NCBI RefSeq assembly: GCF_004362865.1
Contig: NZ_SNYI01000001.1
Location: 1,384,105-1,448,104, forward strand
Direction: 5' to 3'
Length of the DNA: 64,000 nt
DNA from: Zeaxanthinibacter enoshimensis
GTDB taxonomy: Bacteria; Bacteroidota; Bacteroidia; Flavobacteriales; Flavobacteriaceae
Shown here: in pieces, positions 44,990-53,461 of the stretch
How positions within the stretch are numbered: the stretch's first letter is position 1
Layout: the number at the start of each line of letters is the position of its first letter
Notes under the pieces: generated by a model
Seen by the model: only the letters and a program-made list of their open reading frames with translations
What the model was told of the DNA's origin: nothing
The model's database searches: none
Position numbers and translations under genes: made by a program

Positions 44990-45490
44990 ATGAACCTCAT
45001 CCTATTATTCAGTGGCCTTTTACTGCTGGGCAGTGATACCACACCGCATCACCCGATCAATCACACATCAGAAACTGATGATCTTGTCGAAACAACCTCT
45101 TTCCTTATTACAAACCAGGCCCTCGTGGATAACGGGAGGGACAACGAGAACCCATGGGGGCTGGAAAGGGGACTTTCTGTAGCAGAATTCCTTGAGCCGG
45201 ATCTGAGCGAGATCAATTTTATTGAAGAAGAAAACGAAATTGACCTGGGTTTTGATACCAGGGAATACCTTCCCGAAAACTTTGACCCCTACAGTGCCCC
45301 TGTAGATCCTATGAGTGTATCTTATATAGAGGATGAAGAGTCAGACCTGGACCCGGAAATTGACACCAGCCTGTTCCTGCCAACAGGTTTCGATCCTTAC
45401 GCAGCCTACAACGAACCGATAAAGATCACTGTCAGGGGAATAAAATGCCTGTCAGGTGAAGCAGCGGAGAAAAAATTGTCTTCGCTCTGA
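44990..45490 (+). CDS. Secreted acidic protein with repeated FDT-LP-FDPY motif
   Basis: The protein has 166 residues. A short hydrophobic N-terminus (LILLFSGLLLLGSD) looks like a signal peptide. Two related blocks, GFDTREYLPENFDPYSAP and EIDTSLFLPTGFDPYAAY, form an internal duplication. The chain is rich in D and E. No family is recognised; I recall the LP-x-x-FDPY motif in other flavobacterial secreted proteins. A terminator follows 40 bases after the stop. Confidence 0.65.
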   Translation: MNLILLFSGLLLLGSDTTPHHPINHTSETDDLVETTSFLITNQALVDNGRDNENPWGLERGLSVAEFLEPDLSEINFIEEENEIDLGFDTREYLPENFDPYSAPVDPMSVSYIEDEESDLDPEIDTSLFLPTGFDPYAAYNEPIKITVRGIKCLSGEAAEKKLSSL

Positions 45491-45531
45491 TTAAAATAAC
45501 AACCCCAAATTGTTCTCAACTTGAATTAGCA

Positions 45532-45557
45532 AACCTCCCCCTGGGAGGTTTTTTTAT
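45532..45557. terminator. Terminator between two convergent genes
   Basis: AAACCTCCC, a CCT loop and GGGAGGTTT, followed by T on the plus strand. It lies between the secreted protein gene and the convergent SLC13 transporter gene. Confidence 0.85.
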
Positions 45558-45558
45558 A

Positions 45559-46995
45559 TCAGAACATGATGGGGAGTACCCATTCAAACAGCATGATCAG
45601 TAAAACTACCGCGATCAGGTTGAGGATGATACCCACCCGGGCCATCTGGTGTACCTGTATATAACCGCTGGCAAATACGATAGCGTTCGGCGGGGTGGCC
45701 ATAGGCAGCATAAAGGCACAGCTACTGGCTATAGTTACGGGTATCAACAGGTGTAACATAGGGATATTCAGACCTATGGCAATACCTGCCACAACCGGGG
45801 CCAGTACGGCTACCAGGGCGACGTTGCTCATCAGCTCGGTCATAAAAAGCATCAGGAATATTAACATGGCCGCGGTCACCAGGATACTGACGTTGCTGGT
45901 GGCAATTGCGGCTGATACCATATCCACGATCCCGCTGACAGACATCCCGTTGGCCAGGGCAAGACCCCCGCCAAAGAGGATCAGGATTCCCCACGCCAGT
46001 TTTTCAGTATCCTGCCACCCCAGTATAAAATCTCCTTTTTTATAGTTGTAGGGAATGGCAAATAGCGAGATGGCACCCAGCATACTGATCAGGGTATCTG
46101 AAAGGTCGAGCCAGGGGAAGATTCCATTGATGACAGTCCGGAAGATCCACAGAAAGACCGTGACGCCAAAAATAGTCAGCACCATTTTCTCTCTCCCGCT
46201 GGTTCGGCCCAATTTTTCCAATTCCACCTGTATAACTTCCCGGGAAGCATCAAATTTCAGCTGCTTGTTCGGGAACATCCATTTAACCAGTACCAGGTAG
46301 CAAATGGTCAGTAGTACCAGGGAGAAGGGCAGCCCCAGGGTCATCCATTTCAGGAAGGATATCTCGATATTGTATTCGTTTTCCAGTAGCCCGATCAGGA
46401 CCGAATTGGGCGGGGTGCCTATAACCGTGGCAATTCCGCCGGCATTTGCAGAAAAGGCGATCCCCAACATAACGCTCAAGGCAAAATTCTGGTCATCCTT
46501 GGTAAAACCGTCGGCATCATTGATCAGGAGTTTTATAACAGACAGGGCAATGGGCAACATGACCACCGTACTGGCAGTGTTACTGATCCACATACTCAGG
46601 GCTGCGGTTGCGATCATAAATCCGAGAACCACCCTGTTGGGTGTGGTGCCGGTGATCCTGATAATGTTTAAGGCAATACGTTTGTGCAGGTTCACTTTTT
46701 CCAGTGCCAGTGCCAGGACAAATCCCCCGAAGAATAAGAAAATGATAGGGCTGCCGTAATTAGCGCCGACTTCCCCGATCGGCATGATCTTGAGTAATGG
46801 AAAAAGGAAGAGGGGCAGTAAGGCAGTGACCGAGATGGAAACCGATTCCGTTATCCACCAGGTGATCATCCAGATCGCTACCGCGATTACCCTGTCCCCG
46901 GATTCAGAGACCAGGTCAAAAGGAAGCATGAGGATCAGGAAGAAAAGGGCAGGCCCCAACAGGAGACCTATTTTTTTGCTGAGGGCCATAACCAA
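45559..46995 (-). CDS. SLC13/DASS family sodium:dicarboxylate or sulfate symporter
   Basis: The protein has 478 residues and about twelve hydrophobic segments. The SNTAST motif in the first half (MWISNTASTVVMLP) and the equivalent in the second half (CAFMLPMATPPNAIVFASG) form the substrate and sodium site of the DASS family. These carriers import C4-dicarboxylates, citrate or sulfate with sodium. The substrate cannot be chosen from sequence. It stands alone. Confidence 0.92.
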   Translation of the reverse strand: MVMALSKKIGLLLGPALFFLILMLPFDLVSESGDRVIAVAIWMITWWITESVSISVTALLPLFLFPLLKIMPIGEVGANYGSPIIFLFFGGFVLALALEKVNLHKRIALNIIRITGTTPNRVVLGFMIATAALSMWISNTASTVVMLPIALSVIKLLINDADGFTKDDQNFALSVMLGIAFSANAGGIATVIGTPPNSVLIGLLENEYNIEISFLKWMTLGLPFSLVLLTICYLVLVKWMFPNKQLKFDASREVIQVELEKLGRTSGREKMVLTIFGVTVFLWIFRTVINGIFPWLDLSDTLISMLGAISLFAIPYNYKKGDFILGWQDTEKLAWGILILFGGGLALANGMSVSGIVDMVSAAIATSNVSILVTAAMLIFLMLFMTELMSNVALVAVLAPVVAGIAIGLNIPMLHLLIPVTIASSCAFMLPMATPPNAIVFASGYIQVHQMARVGIILNLIAVVLLIMLFEWVLPIMF

Positions 46996-47047
46996 AGTTT
47001 GGTCCTAAACTAGTTTTTTTCCCTTAGTTAATAAAATTAATATTGAC

Positions 47048-48451
47048 CTAGCCCGGTTCCCATGCGATAACATTCAACTCCTGGTCCAGGGCGCCGTACA
47101 GCAACTTTTCACCCTCGGGAGTGGCATACTTAGCGATCATATACAATTTTTCATCCTTTGCTATGAAGGCCGGTACCTGTTTGCCCGGGTACTGCAAGGC
47201 GGATAGCTGCTCCCCCATGGCATTGAACTTTCGCAGGAAACGGTCGCTGGAGATCACGAAGGAATCCCTGAAACCAATCAGCCCTTGGTTATTAAGAGTG
47301 TTCTCATAGAAATGCGAGCGGATAATGGTGCCCGAATTGTCTGTAACCAGGAGTTCGCCCAGGCCGTAGAGTACGAAATTGCCATTGGGTAAATGCAGCA
47401 TGTTGAAGGACCCGTTGAGGTCTGCTGTACTGTATATCCTCCCCGTAAGCATGGAATTATCAAAGATCTTGTAACTGATCATTTCTAAAGCTTCATCAAG
47501 GAAGATCAGGGTTGGTCTGTATTCGGTTATATAGGGCTTGTTGTCATTTTTAATAAAACTGCCTCCAAACGCAGCATACCCATTTTCTGTCTTGATCATA
47601 CTTCCTATGTGCGAGTCGTGTTCCCCAACCTGGTGCAATACCTGTTTAAAAGAATCGCCCATGCCGTTTCTCATGTCTATGGCAGCCTTATTAGTGACTC
47701 CCTCCTTTATAGATCCGTAGAATAAAAGGTTCCCATTATCCTGCAGGTAGCCGTAACTTATCTGCTCTGCAGAATTCAGTTGGCCGGATACGTTCCATTC
47801 CCCATCAAAACTGACTTCCCTGGAACCATAGAAGCCGTTAAGGGTGCGGGAAAAGTGAAACCCACGAGCGCCGCCCGGGAGGAACCAGCTGAAAGCATTA
47901 TTCCCGTCATAGGTCTGGTCACCCAGGTATTTGGCGCCTTCCATCATGCTGGCACCTAGGGAATGGTAGAAGAATTTCCGTCCTTCCAGGCCGCTTTCGT
48001 CCTTGAGCACCGTAATTGCGTATAGTTCCCCGCTGTGAGCATCCAGTCCAAGGTCTACCGGGTTAGCAGTATATCCCTGTGGTATCTCCGGGTAAATGAA
48101 ATTCGGACCTATCACCTGTATGGTGATACTGAAAGTGTCTGATGTGTCACCCTCACCGGATACGGTAAGGCTTAATTCGTAAGTACCGGCTTCCTCGTAA
48201 TAAATAGTGGGTTGATCATCGGAGCTGGTATTACCGTTGCCAAAATCATACAGGTAGGATTTAGCGCCCTCGGAACAGTTAGTGATCGTGAGGGAGGCGC
48301 CAGCCATGACACTGTTTTGTGAAACCTGGAAACAGGCGCGAACCACAGTATCCCCTGCGTCGAGGGTCTCGGGAAGCAGTTCCGGCTTATTGTCCATGCT
48401 GCAGGAAAACAACAGCAGAACCGTTGCCAGGAGCAATGAGTAGCGTTTCAT
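47048..48451 (-). CDS. PKD-domain lipoprotein of unknown function
   Basis: The protein has 467 residues. It begins with a lipobox (ATVLLLFSC). Residues of about 40-115 form a PKD-like domain (YLYDFGNGNTSSDD, then YYEEAGTYELSLTVSG). The remaining 350 residues read as a beta-propeller-like repeat region. PKD domains occur on surface proteins. A partner or substrate is not known. Confidence 0.8.
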   Translation of the reverse strand: MKRYSLLLATVLLLFSCSMDNKPELLPETLDAGDTVVRACFQVSQNSVMAGASLTITNCSEGAKSYLYDFGNGNTSSDDQPTIYYEEAGTYELSLTVSGEGDTSDTFSITIQVIGPNFIYPEIPQGYTANPVDLGLDAHSGELYAITVLKDESGLEGRKFFYHSLGASMMEGAKYLGDQTYDGNNAFSWFLPGGARGFHFSRTLNGFYGSREVSFDGEWNVSGQLNSAEQISYGYLQDNGNLLFYGSIKEGVTNKAAIDMRNGMGDSFKQVLHQVGEHDSHIGSMIKTENGYAAFGGSFIKNDNKPYITEYRPTLIFLDEALEMISYKIFDNSMLTGRIYSTADLNGSFNMLHLPNGNFVLYGLGELLVTDNSGTIIRSHFYENTLNNQGLIGFRDSFVISSDRFLRKFNAMGEQLSALQYPGKQVPAFIAKDEKLYMIAKYATPEGEKLLYGALDQELNVIAWEPG

Positions 48452-48558
48452 AACAGTAGTAGATTTGGGATCTATTACTATAAAACGCTAAAGCCCATGA
48501 TTATATTTCAGATTTTCGACAAGTGGTAAACATGAAACCCGGCAACTCCGGTAACTCC

Positions 48559-50247
48559 CTACTGCAGGCTGACCACCAGGGTATCCTCTTCCTTGGAAAC
48601 CTTGGTGAGACCATGCTTATTAAGGCCTTTAAGTCCCTTGTCCCATGCCTTATTGCTAAGTCCGGCTTTTTCCTTTAAAGCGTCCAGGGCCATTCTGCCC
48701 TCGGGTTTAAGGATATCCAGGATAGCTTTTTCATTGTCACTGAGCTCTACAGGCTTTTTCTCAGGGCGCATTTGCGGGAAGAACAACACTTCCTGAATGG
48801 AAGCATTATTGGTCAGCAACATCACAAGTCGGTCGATCCCGATCCCGATCCCGGAAGTAGGAGGCATCCCGTATTCCAGGGCACGCAGGAAGTCCTGGTC
48901 TATGAACATTGCTTCATCATCTCCTTTTTCTGACAGCTTTAACTGCTCCTCGAACCGCTTACGCTGGTCTATAGGATCATTCAGCTCGGAATAAGCGTTG
49001 GCCAGCTCCTTTCCGTTAACCATCAGTTCAAAGCGCTCGGTTAGGGCAGGATTATCCCGGTGTTCCTTGGTGAGCGGACTCATCTCTTTAGGGTAATCGG
49101 TAATAAAGGTGGGCTGGATGTAATGTTTTTCGCAGTGTTCCCCGAAGATCTCGTCAATAAGCTTCCCGATCCCCATGCTGTCATCTACTTCCACACCCAG
49201 TTTTTCAGCGACCTCGCGGAGAGCCACCTCGTCCAACCCGGCCACATCGTACCCGGTGTGTTGCTTGATGGCTTCCAGGATAGGAACCCTAGGATAAGGC
49301 GCTTTAAATTCGATCTCTTTATCACCCACGGTGATCCTGGTACCTCCAGTGGCATCGGTGGCGACTTTCTCCAGCAGTTGTTCCGTGGTTTCCATCATCC
49401 ACAGGTAATCCTTATAGGCTACATACAGTTCCATTACCGTGAATTCGGGGTTATGGGTCCTGTCCATCCCTTCATTCCGGAAATCCTTGGAGAATTCATA
49501 GACTCCGTCAAAACCACCGACGATCAGCCTCTTCAGGTATAATTCGTTGGCGATCCTCAGGTATAATGGGATGTTCAGCGCATTGTGGTGTGTCAGGAAA
49601 GGCCTGGCCGCTGCACCCCCCGGGATAGGCTGTAGAATCGGAGTTTCTACCTCCAGGTAGCCTCGTTGGTTAAAGAAGTCGCGTATACTGTTGGTGATCT
49701 TCGTCCTCTTGATAAAAGTATCCTTCACGGAAGGGTTGACCGCCAGGTCTACATACCGCTGGCGATAGCGTTGTTCCGGGTCGTTGAACTTATCGTACAC
49801 ATTGCCCTCTGCATCTTTCTTTGGCAGGGGAAGGGGTCGCAGGGCCTTGCTCAGCAAAGTAAAATCTTTGACAAGAATAGTTTTTTCACCGACCTGGGTG
49901 GTGAATAATTCTCCTTCCACCCCGATGATATCACCGATATCGAGTAGTTTCTTGTAAATGTCGTTGTACTTGCTCTTGTCCTCCCCGGTACAGATCTCGT
50001 CCCGGTTAAAATATACCTGTATCCGGCCCGTACTATCCTGCAGTTCGGCAAAGGAAGCTTTTCCCTGTATCCGCCTGGACATCAACCTGCCCGCGACGGT
50101 TACATGTTTCCCTTCTTCGTACTGCTTCCGGATGCTTTCAGACGTATGGTCTACCGGGTATAAGGCTGCAGGGTATGGGTTGATCCCGGCCTCCCTTAAT
50201 TTGGATAATTTTTCCCTCCTGATTACTTCTTGTTCGGACAATTGCAT
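48559..50247 (-). CDS. lysS: Lysyl-tRNA synthetase, class II, with C-terminal extension
   Basis: The protein has 562 residues. An N-terminal OB-fold anticodon domain ([19 protein letters not shown]) is followed by the class II core ([15 protein letters not shown], then [16 protein letters not shown]). It charges tRNA-Lys. The core ends near residue 497; the last 65 residues ([18 protein letters not shown] and on) look like a winged-helix extension absent from E. coli LysS. Confidence 0.97.
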   Translation of the reverse strand: MQLSEQEVIRREKLSKLREAGINPYPAALYPVDHTSESIRKQYEEGKHVTVAGRLMSRRIQGKASFAELQDSTGRIQVYFNRDEICTGEDKSKYNDIYKKLLDIGDIIGVEGELFTTQVGEKTILVKDFTLLSKALRPLPLPKKDAEGNVYDKFNDPEQRYRQRYVDLAVNPSVKDTFIKRTKITNSIRDFFNQRGYLEVETPILQPIPGGAAARPFLTHHNALNIPLYLRIANELYLKRLIVGGFDGVYEFSKDFRNEGMDRTHNPEFTVMELYVAYKDYLWMMETTEQLLEKVATDATGGTRITVGDKEIEFKAPYPRVPILEAIKQHTGYDVAGLDEVALREVAEKLGVEVDDSMGIGKLIDEIFGEHCEKHYIQPTFITDYPKEMSPLTKEHRDNPALTERFELMVNGKELANAYSELNDPIDQRKRFEEQLKLSEKGDDEAMFIDQDFLRALEYGMPPTSGIGIGIDRLVMLLTNNASIQEVLFFPQMRPEKKPVELSDNEKAILDILKPEGRMALDALKEKAGLSNKAWDKGLKGLNKHGLTKVSKEEDTLVVSLQ

Positions 50248-50265
50248 AAACGCGAATTAAGTGTG

Positions 50266-50296
50266 CAAATATAGGGACTTAGCCCAAATCTTTCAA
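50266..50296 (-). promoter_or_regulatory. lysS promoter
   Basis: On the minus strand TTG at 50296-50294 is followed after 20 bases by TATATTTG at 50273-50266, close to the Bacteroidetes TTG-N19-TAnnTTTG pattern, 19 bases before the ATG. Confidence 0.6.
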
Positions 50297-50420
50297 CGCT
50301 ACAGTTGTAATGTTTATGCCATAGACAGAAAGATTTGATCCCCGGTGTAACAAATGCCGGGTTTGTTCGTCAAATAGCTGTCATCAATCAATCTCTCCAC
50401 GGAGAATTAAATCACTACTT

Positions 50421-50579
50421 ATGAGTTTCTGGCGCGTACTGCTCGCTATCCTTTTTCCACCGCTATCCGTAATAGGCCGGGGGTGTGGATCTATCCTTAT
50501 CGTTTTTCTGCTTACGCTTTGTGGCTGGGTACCCGGGGTGATCGCTGCCTTGGTCATCCTCAATAATCCCAACGGATAA
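50421..50579 (+). CDS. YqaE/Pmp3 family membrane protein
   Basis: A 52-residue protein with two hydrophobic segments. LLAILFPPLSVIGRGCGS followed by FLLTLCGWVPGVIAALVIL is the Pmp3/YqaE signature. Members are small inner-membrane proteins linked to membrane potential and stress. Read directly from the plus strand. Confidence 0.9.
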   Translation: MSFWRVLLAILFPPLSVIGRGCGSILIVFLLTLCGWVPGVIAALVILNNPNG

Positions 50580-50582
50580 TTG

Positions 50583-50590
50583 TACCTTTG
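50583..50590 (+). promoter_or_regulatory. -7 box upstream of lipB
   Basis: TACCTTTG matches TAnnTTTG and ends 22 bases before the lipB ATG. The upstream TTG element is not at the usual distance. Confidence 0.45.
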
Positions 50591-50612
50591 CGCCAGCTGA
50601 AGAAAAGCCGGT

Positions 50613-51329
50613 ATGAACAAGCGTATTACAGTTGAAGAGTTAGGCCAAAAAGATTATAAAGAGACCTGGGACTACCAGGAGCTGCTGTTTAAAAAGATCG
50701 TTGATCTTAAAATTTCAAACAGGCGGAATAATACAACCCACCCCACCCCTAACTATTTTCTTCTCGTAGAACATCCTCACGTCTTTACGCTGGGGAAAAG
50801 CGGGGATATGTCTAACCTCCTGGTCGATGAAGAGCAACTGCAACAGCATAATGCCAAATTCTACAAGATCAACCGCGGGGGAGATATCACGTATCATGGC
50901 CCGGGGCAGATCGTTGGCTATCCTATCCTCGACCTCGACAATTTTTTTACCGACATCCATAAGTACCTGCGTTACCTGGAAGAAATGGTGATCAGGACCC
51001 TTGCAGAATACGGTTTAAAGGCCACTCGGTCAGAGGGAGAAACCGGGGTCTGGCTGGATGTAGGCACTCCCTTTGCCCGGAAGATCTGTGCCATGGGGGT
51101 AAGGGCCAGCAGGTGGGTCACCATGCACGGCTTCGCCCTGAACGTGAATGCCAACCTGGGATATTTTGACCTGATGATTCCCTGCGGGATCAAGGATAAA
51201 GCCGTCACTTCGCTGAACGCAGAACTCGGTCGGGCCGAAGTGCCGCTGGAGGAAGTCAAAGAAAAACTACTCTTCCATTTCAAGGCGCTGTTCGAGGCAG
51301 AATTAGTCCAGGATCAGCCTGCAACCTGA
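50613..51329 (+). CDS. lipB: Octanoyltransferase LipB
   Basis: The protein has 238 residues. LLVEHPHVFTLGKSG and RGGDITYHGPGQIVGYPI are the substrate loops, and C191 with K194 in IPCGIKDKAVTS form the catalytic dyad of LipB. It moves the octanoyl group from acyl carrier protein to lipoyl domains. It converges on the next gene with four bases between the stops. Confidence 0.96.
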   Translation: MNKRITVEELGQKDYKETWDYQELLFKKIVDLKISNRRNNTTHPTPNYFLLVEHPHVFTLGKSGDMSNLLVDEEQLQQHNAKFYKINRGGDITYHGPGQIVGYPILDLDNFFTDIHKYLRYLEEMVIRTLAEYGLKATRSEGETGVWLDVGTPFARKICAMGVRASRWVTMHGFALNVNANLGYFDLMIPCGIKDKAVTSLNAELGRAEVPLEEVKEKLLFHFKALFEAELVQDQPAT

Positions 51330-51333
51330 ATTT

Positions 51334-52023
51334 TTAATTGGAATATGCGGTTAACTCCATCTTCCCGATAGTATTTCCTTTCTTATTGTAACTTTCCTGT
51401 TTGATCATGCCAACCCCTTCGGCAAACCAGGTCCGCGAGGGGAATGTCTGGTTGGCCATCATCATTTTGGTCTTGGTCTCACTGTAGATCACGAAACAAT
51501 CAAAGGTACCTGCAGGGGTGGTAACGGTTTCTTTCTTCTCCACCTTCCGGTTGATGGTCTGCACGTTCATATTCATATTCATGGCACCCATATTCATTTT
51601 CATGTTCAGGTCCGCGTCATCCAGGGATTGACCAACGCTGAGGTTATTCGGTAATTCAATATCAGTACCGCTGAGTTCAACTTCCATCTCCTTGAATTGT
51701 TCCATCATCTGCTGGTTCATAAGAGATTTGAAGTCGATCTGCACTATGTCGTCCTTACAGCGTATCTCGTACTCGGACTGCATTACCTCTTCTCCATCCT
51801 GGTCCCTGAGAGACATCTGCATTAAGGCGGTGGTACCATCAGAAGTGTTTTCTGAACTGATGACCTCGTAGGTCACTGTGCCGTCCGGCTTATCTTTTTT
51901 ATCGTAATTGGTGTATTCCAGTCGGGAACCTTCCTGCAGAGGGTAGTATTTGCTGCAATCCTGTGAATAGCTGTGAACACTGGTCACTGCCAGGGCAATA
52001 AGCATTAAGAGTAAGTTTTTCAT
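51334..52023 (-). CDS. Secreted TapB/DUF3108-like protein
   Basis: The protein has 229 residues. It has a signal peptide (LLLMLIALAVTSVHSYSQ) and then a beta-rich domain (YYPLQEGSRLEYTNYDKKD, ending GVGMIKQESYNKKG). This resembles the TapB/DUF3108 family as I recall it. A methionine- and asparagine-rich stretch (MKMNMGAMNMNMNVQ) lies in the middle. It follows the OmpA gene after 11 bases. Confidence 0.7.
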   Translation of the reverse strand: MKNLLLMLIALAVTSVHSYSQDCSKYYPLQEGSRLEYTNYDKKDKPDGTVTYEVISSENTSDGTTALMQMSLRDQDGEEVMQSEYEIRCKDDIVQIDFKSLMNQQMMEQFKEMEVELSGTDIELPNNLSVGQSLDDADLNMKMNMGAMNMNMNVQTINRKVEKKETVTTPAGTFDCFVIYSETKTKMMMANQTFPSRTWFAEGVGMIKQESYNKKGNTIGKMELTAYSN

Positions 52024-52034
52024 ATTACATTATT

Positions 52035-53357
52035 TTATGATTGTTTTTTAAATTCAACTCGCCTGTTCTGTGCCTTCCCGTCCGGGGTATCATTAGAGGC
52101 GACCGGCTCCGATTCTCCTTTTCCTTCCGTGGCCAGGCGGGCTGGAGCTACACCGTAGACTTCCACGAGTATATCCCTGACGGCATCTGCACGTTGCTTG
52201 GATAAGGCCAGGTTAGCAGCGTCAGCCCCGTCAGAATCGGTATGCCCGATGATGAGCAGGTTCATGGTATTATCCTCCTGCAATACCTGTGAGACCTGCC
52301 GTATGATACCCATGGATTGTGGCTGTATTTCCGCAGAGCCCGAAACGAACATGATGCCATTTGTGGATACAGCACCCTCTGAAAGGAGTTTCCTCCTGAG
52401 GTCAACACCTCCCTCAGCTACTTTCAGATCCTTGATAAAAATACGTTCCTTGCCATCCTTGAAATTGATGACTTCGAATTTTAAGGTGCTCAGGTTCTGA
52501 TCAACAGGGATCATCCTCGGAATGTCGATATATTTACTTTCATTGACCCACAGCCGGAACCTTTCCTTATTCACGGCAATAGAAATGTGGGGTTGGTTCA
52601 TCACAGCCTTACGGATATCACCCTGGATGTTATTATTGATGTCCCCCCTGGAATTTCTTACATGAAATCCTACTGGATGGTACTGGCAGAAGGGGATGTC
52701 CGCAGCGGCATAGTTCCCGGATTTGAAGAGAGGATCGTCGGACAGCATCACTCGCATAATGGCCGTTGAAGATGTTTTCTGATCGAGACCTGTTGCCATG
52801 ACGTCGAATTCTATAGTATATTCTTCAGGCAGTGCAGGAACATCGGGAATGTAATAGGTAGAATAGCCGGGGACCATGGCGAGCCATTTCCCGGTAGCAT
52901 TGGATAAGGTGACAACCTCCCCGCTGCCGTTGGTGTTCCATTTGGAAGGGAAGTCCCCGATAAAATCTTTGGAAAAATCATCATAAAAGATCGGGGTATC
53001 CCCTGGGACGAAGTCGAATTTGCTGTAGATCTCGATGGCCCCCGAATTTTCTGGATTATTCATTCCCGGGTTTTCATTTCCCGTTCCTGTTTGCCGGGGA
53101 GGGGGTGGGTCGTTACCCGCTACGGGCACATTTTCCTTGGAAGGTGCGTTACGGCCTGAGCCGGGTTCAAGGATACTGTCTAGTGCAGCATCGGTTTTCT
53201 TTTCTGTTTCGCGTTCTACACGCCTTTCAACAGTTCGTTCGGCAGCTCGTTCTGCTTTCTTGCCTAATTTTTTAAGCAACTGGGCTTCCAGCCGGGGGAT
53301 ACATAGAAACACCATCAGCAGAAGCGCCATCATAGGTAAGCGGCTTCTGGCATTCAT
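52035..53357 (-). CDS. OmpA family outer-membrane protein
   Basis: The protein has 440 residues. An N-terminal signal-like segment is followed by a charged region, a jelly-roll-like middle domain (residues of about 110-310) and a C-terminal OmpA peptidoglycan-binding domain (LLIIGHTDSDGADAANLALS, then RLATEGKGESEPVASN). It anchors the outer membrane to the cell wall. It shares a short run with the TapB-like gene. Confidence 0.88.
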   Translation of the reverse strand: MNARSRLPMMALLLMVFLCIPRLEAQLLKKLGKKAERAAERTVERRVERETEKKTDAALDSILEPGSGRNAPSKENVPVAGNDPPPPRQTGTGNENPGMNNPENSGAIEIYSKFDFVPGDTPIFYDDFSKDFIGDFPSKWNTNGSGEVVTLSNATGKWLAMVPGYSTYYIPDVPALPEEYTIEFDVMATGLDQKTSSTAIMRVMLSDDPLFKSGNYAAADIPFCQYHPVGFHVRNSRGDINNNIQGDIRKAVMNQPHISIAVNKERFRLWVNESKYIDIPRMIPVDQNLSTLKFEVINFKDGKERIFIKDLKVAEGGVDLRRKLLSEGAVSTNGIMFVSGSAEIQPQSMGIIRQVSQVLQEDNTMNLLIIGHTDSDGADAANLALSKQRADAVRDILVEVYGVAPARLATEGKGESEPVASNDTPDGKAQNRRVEFKKQS

Positions 53358-53461
53358 GGCATTAATTTTTAAGTCTATTAAAGATACTTAAAAAGTCCTG
53401 TTTATTTTAAGTTATTGTTTGTTTTGCATTCCTGCAATTATATCCTGATGGCTTACCGTTA

